Source: Siderastrea siderea
Lineage: Eukaryota; Cnidaria; Anthozoa; Scleractinia; Rhizangiidae
Direction of reading: 5' to 3'
NCBI GenBank assembly: GCA_964030785.1
Contig: OZ034968.1
Coordinates: 47,939,730 to 48,003,729, forward strand
DNA: 64,000 nt
The translations under genes and the position numbers were made by a program. Numbering within the stretch: position 1 is the stretch's first letter; every line of letters starts with the position of its first letter. Of this stretch, positions 57,366 to 64,000 are shown one piece after another. The notes beneath the pieces were generated by a model. The model was not told the DNA's origin, did no database searches, and saw only the letters and a list, made by a program, of their open reading frames with translations.

Positions 57366-58925
57366 ATGGCGGGAATGCTCCAAGGTCTTCAAGCTTCGAT
57401 AGCACAGCTCGCAAAGAGCTCAGAACTTCAGACCGAAACTCTTCAGAGCTTAAAGGAGGATCTTCTTCTCCCATCTGACAATAAGGAAAGCGACGAAACA
57501 TCGGCGGAAAATGAAAGTGCGAGTGGAAATGCTCTCGACGTAGAGTCCACCATTGATGCAGTGCTCGACACGAGCAGCAACAACAACACCAAGCAAATGG
57601 CCTCTGCGAAAAGCCCTGACCCAGGGCCGCAGAATACATTAATAGACAGCCTGACCCAGGCATTTACCCCAAACAAAGCGAAGTCACCAGCAATAGAAGG
57701 CAAAATTGCCAAGCTGGTTGATAACATGCTCACAGGGAGCTTATCGACCAAAACGGTCAAGGAACGAGCGGAAAAGCATTCACCGCCAGAGAACTGCAAA
57801 TATTTGTCAGTGACAACAGTGAATGAGGAAATTTGGGATTTGTAGCAGTGGATTTAGCCTTCCAACAAGTCCAAGAACCCCTGTTACAGGGATTATCTGC
57901 CTTGACTAATTTGGCAGGCAAACTGGTCGCAGACATAACTGACGGCAAGACGCCTGATACGTGCCATGTGCTTGATCACGTAATGGATAGCATTGCCCTG
58001 CTGGGAAATGCAAATTGGAAACTCAACATGAAGAGGAGAGAGCTTATTAAGCCTGATCTCAACCCTCCGTACACACGATTGTGTAAAGAGGATACAAAAC
58101 CCTCCACTAAACTGTTTGGAGAAGACCACTCCAAGCGCTTAAAAGATATGTCAGAAGCTAAAAAAGCAGGACAGCAGATGCAAAAGGCTTCCTCGCACAA
58201 CCTTAACGGGCGTTCTGCACATTCTCATAGAAGGAGATTTGGGAGGTTCATGCCTTATGACCGAGAGCGGAGTTCTAATAGTAAACTGCCAAACCGCCAG
58301 CCTTTTTGGGGGCACGGCCGCTGAGCAACAAACACTCCTTTTCAGAGAAGGAATCCAGCCACAACCAGCAAAACTCAGTAGAATCTCCATGAAATCAGGT
58401 AGGCAAAACTGGAAATTTTCAGGATATTTCGTTGGCTAAACATTGCTTGATGGTCACACAATTTCAAGCAGGCCAGCTGAGACATAATTTATAAGCTTGG
58501 AAGTCACTGACTGCTGCTGACCCCTATATACTTGATGCGATAAAGCATTACCACACTGAGTTTGAGTCTAATGTTCCATGGCAAGCACAGGAACCTAGAC
58601 AAATTCCTCCTTCTGTCTCTGAAAAAGAGCTCGTTTCTGAAAAAATATCTAAACTCCTCTCGAAAGGGGTCATAAGGGGGATAAATTTGTATCCAATGTA
58701 TTTGTTAGACCTAAAAAGGATGGCACCCATCGCATGATTTTGAACTTGAAATCGTTCAATGAATTTGTGGCCTACCAACATTTTAAAATGGATAATATTC
58801 AAACTGCTCTTTAACTCATGCGTCCTAAATGCTTTATGGCATCAGTAGACCTCAAAGATGCCTACTATTCTGAACCAATTGCATTGGAAGACAGGAAATT
58901 TCTCTCGCCTCCGTTATGTACAACA
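57366..58925 (+). pseudogene. DIRS-like retrotransposon: gag-like ORF and start of reverse transcriptase
   Basis: The gag-like part reads through 57366-57845 (MAGMLQGLQASIAQLAKSSE, an acidic Ser/Glu region, then KIAKLVDNMLTG) and continues after a one-base shift to 58324 (LAFQQVQEPLLQGLSALTNL, VLDHVMDSIALLGNANWKLN, ending in an Arg/Ser/Asn-rich tail with NRQPFWGHG). After further breaks the RT N-terminus appears: AWKSLTAADPYILDAIKHYH, TEFESNVPWQAQEPRQIPPS, KISKLLSKGVI, a VFVRPKKDGTHRMILNLKSF reading and ASVDLKDAYYSEPIA (58845-58880). The rest of pol, including the tyrosine recombinase, is missing. Confidence 0.65.
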
Positions 58926-58936
58926 ATGAATATTGC

Positions 58937-60480
58937 AAGCTTTAGTGCCAGTATGGATTTCGGTGGGGCAGCCATTCACAGCATCTCCACACAAGCTTTA
59001 TCTTTAAACGTCATGCTATTAACCAGGTTAACCAAGCTCTGTCTAGGCCTAATGCCAACCCATGCTTCAATGCCGACCGCCAAGCACAACTTGGCAGGCC
59101 TATTTGCCACCAATTTAACTCCTTGTCGGGCTGCAATTGGCCAAACTGCTGCCAAACTGCTGCTTTCAACACGTTTGCCTCATGGCAAATTGCTCTTAAC
59201 TCCACCCACCACACAAGCATCCAACCACGACACCCACTCAACCCAAGTGACATTACACCCATCTCTGCTGAGCACTAACATTGATGCCTAGAAAGAAAAC
59301 TTCCTATGTGATACTGGCCATGACTATCTGTTGACAGGACTAAGGGAATGGTTTCATATTATATCACATGACTCTAAAATACGACCTGCCAATAAGACGA
59401 ATTACAAATTGGCAACTTGGATTAATGTTCGTGACAAAGTTTAGGAGGCGATTTGCCAGGAGATACAGGGAGGCAACTACATTGTTAAAACTGCAAAACC
59501 TACTACAGTAAGAGGCTTACGAGCAATACCTGAGCCAGACAGTGACAAAATCTGCCTTCTCTACGACTGCAGCAGACCAGAACACAGCAACGTTTACTTA
59601 TATACTGGCATGCAACAGCACTATTCACATGTAATGGTGGAAAAAGCGATCTCACTCATTAAATGTAACATGATCTACCTAAAATCAACCTCAAAAGAGC
59701 ATACCATCACATACCTATTCACCCGTCAAACTACACTGCCACAGGCTTCGCATGGAAGTTCTGTGATGATAACTCGGTTACTTATCTTTATGACTCTGAG
59801 TTTCCATTTGGGGCCGTGAAAAGTCTGGAAATATTTCAAAGATTAATGGAAGCTATCATGCGGATGGACTTTCTGGTTATATCTGACAGTGAGTGTCTAC
59901 ACGCGTACCACGAACTGATGAAACTCTTAGGCGAATATTAACTAGGATAAGGCTGTCGGGCCTTGTCAGCGATTGACATTTCTTGGCATTAAGATTGATA
60001 CATGTATAATCCACAGGCAACTCACATTGCCCAAACGCAAACTGTGCAAGATGCGATTGCTGGTTAGCGAAACCACAGCGACGCGATCTATCACCAAACA
60101 GAACTTGTAGTTCCTAATAGGCAAACTAAACTTTGCCACATACAGTGTTCGGCAGCAGAACATTCTTCGGGCGAATGATTGACACTGCTAACAACGTACA
60201 TCGCCACACATCATCATGTCCGGATTAACAGACAATTGAAGGTGGATCTTGACTGGTCGAGCGAATTTTTGAGTGTATTTAATGGTAAAGCCTTTCTTGT
60301 AGACTCAGTCCCGGTCCCCAGAGAAGAGTTTTCTACCGACGCCTGCCCAGTTGGAGAAGGGGGTTTCTTTAAAGGTGACTGGTTCTACATCAGCTGGGCG
60401 ACAAATATCCTTTGGCGAAGGTACATGTCAATTTCCAGGAGACTGGGTCGAGCTATGGACGCAGCTTGCAACAATCCGCA
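58937..60480 (+). pseudogene. Second DIRS/Ngaro-like remnant: gag zinc motif, reverse transcriptase, RNase H
   Basis: Frame pieces in order: QYGFRWGSHSQHLHTSF, RPICHQFNSLSGCNWPNC (zinc-knuckle-like), DTGHDYLLTGLREWFH, RGLRAIPEPDSDKICLLYDC, EHTITYLFTRQTTLPQA, a SFHLGP segment before RT motif B, then near 60180-60420 RINRQLKVDLDWSSEFLSVF, VPVPREEFSTDACPVGEGGF and FKGDWFYISWAT, the RNase H start. This RT differs in sequence from the one at 58540-58925, so two families are present. Many stops and frameshifts. Confidence 0.6.
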
Positions 60481-60514
60481 AAATCAGTGTAAAATGTTAA
60501 GATAAATCGTGCAA

Positions 60515-61365
60515 ATGGCTCAAATTCTCGAACATTTCACTAGTAGAAGAAAGAACAGGTCTTCTGCCACCTATGACAACACCAGTGGATTGCCGGATGC
60601 TAAGAAATCTAAACAACTTCCATCACTGTCAGGCCAGAACCACGAACAAGAAGATGAAATCATAACCGCCCTAAACATGTTGCAAGAACTACATACAATG
60701 CTACAGGCGATGCTAAAGAAGCTAAGGAAACTGGACACAATAGAATCTTCATTGAAAAATATAGAATTGAACCTCAAGAGTTTAGAAGAACGAACACAGA
60801 AACTCGAAACCTTTCAATCAACAAAATCGAAAGACATCAACGATTTGAAAGAAAGTCTCGACTTCACTGGCAAAGAAACTAAAGATGAAATAGAAGCACT
60901 AAAAAAGAGCCAGTAGGATTATGAACACAAATTGGCAGAGCTTTGGACAGAAAATGAAAACACGATTCCAAAATGGAAGACCTTCACACTAAAAATCTTT
61001 CCCTGGAATCTTATTCAAGATGGGAAAACATCAAATTTATGAATATAAATGAGGAGCCATCTACAAACAGGAAAGAAAACGTAGAAGATAGTTTACACAA
61101 TTTCCATTGAAATTCAATGCATTCACCACATTGGGAAGAGAGAGGACAAGCCTTGACCTATTCTGGCTGGATTCCTCTGTTACAAGGATTGCCAAAAAAT
61201 TCTCTACCTTGGCCACAGACTTCAAGGTACTAACTACCAGATGTTCCGAGATCTCCCCAACGAGATACTCAATCATCGGAAAAAGCAACTGGACACACTC
61301 AAGGCCGCCAGAAAAAAATGGAATCCCCACCACTGTCAGCACATCCAAGAACTTACTCCTGCTTG
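60515..61365 (+). pseudogene. L1-type ORF1 remnant (coiled coil + RNA-binding domain)
   Basis: From the ATG at 60515 a 133-codon frame encodes a long coiled coil (LNMLQELHTMLQAMLKKLRK, SSLKNIELNLKSLEERTQKL). After a TAG it continues YEHKLAELWTENEN and, in shifted frames, LSLESYSRWENIKFMNINEE and HRLQGTNYQMFRDL-like and KKQLDTLKAARKKW-like readings typical of the ORF1 RNA-recognition and C-terminal domains. It is followed by about 370 bp of non-coding DNA and an (AAT)n run. Confidence 0.6.
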
Positions 61366-61746
61366 ATTTAGCTAGTTCGATTACCATAAAAATAATTATT
61401 ATTTGTGGGTCACCACAAAATATTTTTGCTAATTGTTTGCAGATATAAGCTTCCTGCTACGCTCTTGCCTCTGCGTGGTTTTTTGACACTACTTTGTGTT
61501 GCGTGGCCTTCGCTACAGCTGTAGTTGTCAGTTTCCAGGTCACGCCTTAAAACTTTATTTGCGTTTTTTAACCTCTTACTGTTGCACTCCACATCTCTGT
61601 TTCATAAGTATTACGATTCTCATCATTTTTTTTGTTTTTACTTCCGTTAGTAGCATGCATTTGTTCTCTTGTATTAGTTTAGCATATTTAATAAGTAACC
61701 ACTGTTGTAACTAATCACAAGTAAACACTATTGGAACTGCACTTTT

Positions 61747-61786
61747 TTAATAATAATAATAATAATAACAATAATAATAATAATAA
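61747..61786. repeat. (AAT)n microsatellite
   Basis: About thirteen AAT units with one interruption (AAC), probably a retroposon tail. Confidence 0.9.
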
Positions 61787-61984
61787 ACCTAACACAGTGA
61801 TCGCTGGTGATCCTATATCCCGCAAGTTCCTGGCTGGGACCTTTCAAACACCCATAAAGTAGTGCTAAAGTTGTTTTCGGGAGCCACAAGTAGTCACAGG
61901 GAGGATTTCATTACGTCGTAATAGCAACGGAATTCTCTTAGCGAGAAGCACATTGAGAACAAAGAGAACAATGGGCGACTGCAC

Positions 61985-62104
61985 GTTCTAGATTGCAGCA
62001 CCAATATTATGGAATAGTTTGCCTTTATCAGTTAGACAAACAGGTACTATCGACAATTTTAAGAGATCACTTAAGACTTATTTATTTACTAAGACGTATA
62101 ATTA
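61985..62104 (+). pseudogene. LINE C-terminal scrap
   Basis: A 39-codon reading APILWNSLPLSVRQTGTIDN, then FKRSLKTYLFTKTYN and a stop, is the conserved end of CR1/L2-like LINE ORF2 proteins, comparable to LGPKLWNDLTPRL at 29520-29570. Only this end is preserved, followed by an AT-rich 3' part. Confidence 0.6.
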
Positions 62105-62452
62105 GTTTATCATATTTTGCTTGTTTTTATCATTATTTTTATAACTGTTGTTTATGATTTCTTTTAATCGTATTCATTTTACAATAGTATTGAGCACGAG
62201 ATTATTGTGATGAAAAAACATAGGATATGGTTTTGGTTATCACGCAGGATGACGTAGTCAACCAGCGTTTAGGTTTCAGTCGATGGAATTTTTTCATTGG
62301 TGTCACAAATGGGCATGTTTTTTTAACTTTCCCGTTAACTGTGCCCTTGGCACAAGGCTGAAGGGTCTTCCCGGAAAAAATTGTGCGATTTTATTGGCTG
62401 TAACACTTTGAATCATGTGCAAGTCAGAAGTACAAGGTTGTTATCATACGTT

Positions 62453-62734
62453 TTTGTCGGCACACGTGCCGTGTAAACATAACATTGACTGTGATAAAAA
62501 CATAATACAAGAATACTCGATGCATCAGTGAAGCGCAGCCTTAAGTTATAGAGTATTTTCCCATTTCAAGCGATTTCTTAGACCCAGTAGAACCTGAGAT
62601 AAATAACTACCTCAGGGACCTGCTAATTAACTAATAATTAGTGGAACGTGATGAAAAGCATTATTGTCGGCACGCGTGTAAACAAAACATTGACAGCGAT
62701 AAAAATAATACAAGAATACTCAACGCATCAGTGA
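62453..62734. repeat. Pair of about 75-80-bp direct repeats
   Basis: 62453-62533 and 62663-62734 share TTGTCGGCACRCGTG, GTAAACAWAACATTGAC and AATACAAGAATACTC in the same order and orientation, 210 bp apart. Nothing is recognised between them. Confidence 0.75.
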
Positions 62735-62778
62735 AATATTCATAGTTCATTAGCATCCCTAGTGACGTCATCTAGCAT

Positions 62779-62786
62779 TATATAAA
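62779..62786 (+). promoter_or_regulatory. Possible TATA box
   Basis: TATATAAA about 35 bp upstream of a GC-richer segment that has coding-like composition and ends at a splice donor (63107). No other core element is clear. Confidence 0.35.
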
Positions 62787-62814
62787 GCAGAATGAATTAA
62801 TTAACAGTGTCAGT

Positions 62815-63107
62815 TGTTGCGAACCTTGGACAGGACAGGGTGAACCAGGTTTACGATGCCGCTCCCGACCAGTGTCAACAAGATTCGGCCACCGTTATTG
62901 CGGCTTTAGAGCCATCTGCGTCTTCTCAAGCTGTTCCAGCTTCTCAGTGTCTCTGTACCGGTTCCGGTATCTTCCGCCGTTAACGCATCGCCTTCGGTTG
63001 TTGTGAGCCTCTCCTCTGCTTCGCAGCCGTCTTTGGTGGCTACCAATTCAAGTTCTGCTTCGACTTCCCAGGTACCCGCCAGGCCTCAGGAGAAGGAAAG
63101 TTTGCAG
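62815..63107 (+). pseudogene. Possible first exon, Ser/Val/Ala-rich, unrecognised
   Basis: Two frames joined by a shift near 62945 give VVANLGQDRVNQVYDAAPDQ, a SATVIAALEPSASSQAVPAS segment, then PVPVSSAVNASPSVVVSLSS and QVPARPQEKESLQ up to CAG/GTAACT. Codon use is more GC-rich than the flanks. I do not know the protein. The frameshift could be real decay or could mean one frame is not coding. Confidence 0.25.
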
Positions 63108-63529
63108 GTAACTTTTGCACTGTAATAAATTTTCTTAGCGCCGCTGTAGGTTTTTTGCTTGGGAGCTTACTATTTCGGTAAGGTTTTCTCACGCCCAGTC
63201 GTTCGGTCTTGCTTCTCACCCACGTGGCACCTTTTTTCACGTTTCATATCAATTGTTTTCGTTCCAATTTGAGGTTTATTTACTGTTTTCTGTTTGTTTT
63301 TTCGTCGGCGGCAATTTTGTTTTCGTATTTGGGCTGTAATTTTGCTGTTAGCGTGGTCCATTTTCTTGGTTTTGCATTAATTACTCCTGTGTTGGGTCCC
63401 CAGGGCCACGTGTTACACGTTCAGTACAATGGGCGGTGTTTTTACGATTTTCCAGCGTGATTGAATTTTCATATTTCCATTTTAAATTTTGTTTTCTTTT
63501 TGTTTTGCTAGTTTCAGGCAAAACGTTAT

Positions 63530-64000
63530 AGGCCGCGTAGGATCCAATTTTCGGAAGTGGATCGAGAAGGGCCTGGTGATTATTTTAGACTGATAAGGAT
63601 CCAATAAATGGAATTGGATCGAGTAGGGTCTAGTGATGATGCTTTAGGCCGCATAGGATCCAATTTCGGAAGTGGATCGAGAAGGGCCTGGTGATTATTT
63701 CAGACCGATAATGATCCAATCTCGGAAGTGGATCGAGAAGGGTTTAGTGATGATGCTTTCCAATAAATGGAAGTGGATCGAGTAGGGTCTAGTGATGATG
63801 CTTTAGGCCGCGCAGGATCCAATCTCGGAAGTGGATCGAGAGGGGCCTGGTGAATATTTAAGACCGCCAAGGATCCAATAAATAGAGTTGGATCGAGTAG
63901 GGTCTTGTGATGATGCTTTTGGCCGCATAGGATCCAATTTTGGAAGTGGATCGATAAGGATCCAATAAATATAGTTGGATCGAGTGGAGTCTAGTGATGA
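63530..64000. repeat. Higher-order tandem repeat, about 117 bp made of two 58-bp halves, open at the right edge
   Basis: Each half contains GGATCCAAT, a variable 8-9 bp, TGGATCGAG, then AAGGGCCTGGTGA or TAGGGTCTAGTGATGATG. GGCCGCRYAGGATCC marks the higher-order unit near 63536, 63648, 63807 and 63924. Some units lack a half. Sequence between units is AT-rich. The array runs beyond base 64000. Confidence 0.85.

Noticed and set aside
62453..62734. Direct repeats as LTRs of a small retroelement
   Set aside because: Copies are under 85 bp, lack TG..CA ends, and enclose only about 130 bp without primer-binding or coding sequence.

Overview
This window looks like repeat-rich chromosomal DNA from a cnidarian, most likely an anthozoan (stony coral or sea anemone). 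That is inference. It rests on spliced genes with GT/AG introns, AT-rich non-coding DNA, poly(A) and microsatellite retroposon tails, and a mix of L1-like, BEL/Pao, DIRS-like, P-like, pogo, hAT-like and tyrosine-recombinase families that I associate with anthozoan genomes. I see no convincing conserved host gene; nearly everything recognisable is a mobile element, mostly decayed and often nested.

Region 1 (1-17.4 kb) is two elements, one inside the other. The outer one is a giant palindrome: an arm at 1-2482 and its inverted copy at 6549-8805, continued at 17262-17366, flank about 4 kb that is largely a 65-bp minisatellite (2660-6480). Inside the right arm, at a 6-bp duplicated target (CCGAGG), sits an 8.46-kb DNA transposon (8806-17261). 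Its termini start TACGATGGCCC and its inverted ends are built from about 20-bp tandem repeats. It carries a DDE transposase with one intron on the minus strand and, on the plus strand, a three-exon gene whose splice phases agree. That second gene joins a four-cysteine zinc ribbon to a HECT-type ubiquitin-ligase domain and has one in-frame stop. The layout fits the IS3EU superfamily as I remember it.

Region 2 (17.4-32.9 kb) holds a nearly full-length but frameshifted L1-type LINE (about 18.66-23.39 kb), an internally deleted pogo-type element with TA target sites (27948-29350), a LINE 3' end with an (ATT)n tail (29353-29976), pieces of other L1 elements (one with a 17-bp target-site duplication), and a TTAA-flanked MITE. 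Between these fragments lies a small intronless gene (31609-31839) with a TATA box and, 18 nt after its stop, a sequence matching the replication-dependent histone mRNA 3' stem-loop, although the protein is not a histone.

Region 3 (33-51.4 kb) contains nested palindromic MITEs (33022-33983), a Myb/SANT-like remnant, two decayed BEL/Pao pol regions (36.4-38.0 kb and 49.1-51.4 kb, the second broken by a hairpin-bearing insert), a long inverted repeat (39.1-43.15 kb), a hAT-like transposase remnant split by a TTAA MITE, and an internally deleted tyrosine-recombinase (DUF3504/Crypton-type) gene within an element that has 18-bp terminal inverted repeats.

Region 4 (52-64 kb) contains a two-exon P-element-like transposase remnant, a gag-like gene apparently interrupted by a DIRS-like element, a second RT/RNase H remnant, an L1 ORF1 remnant, a LINE C-terminal scrap, a pair of direct repeats, a possible TATA-driven first exon, and a higher-order tandem repeat that runs off the right edge.
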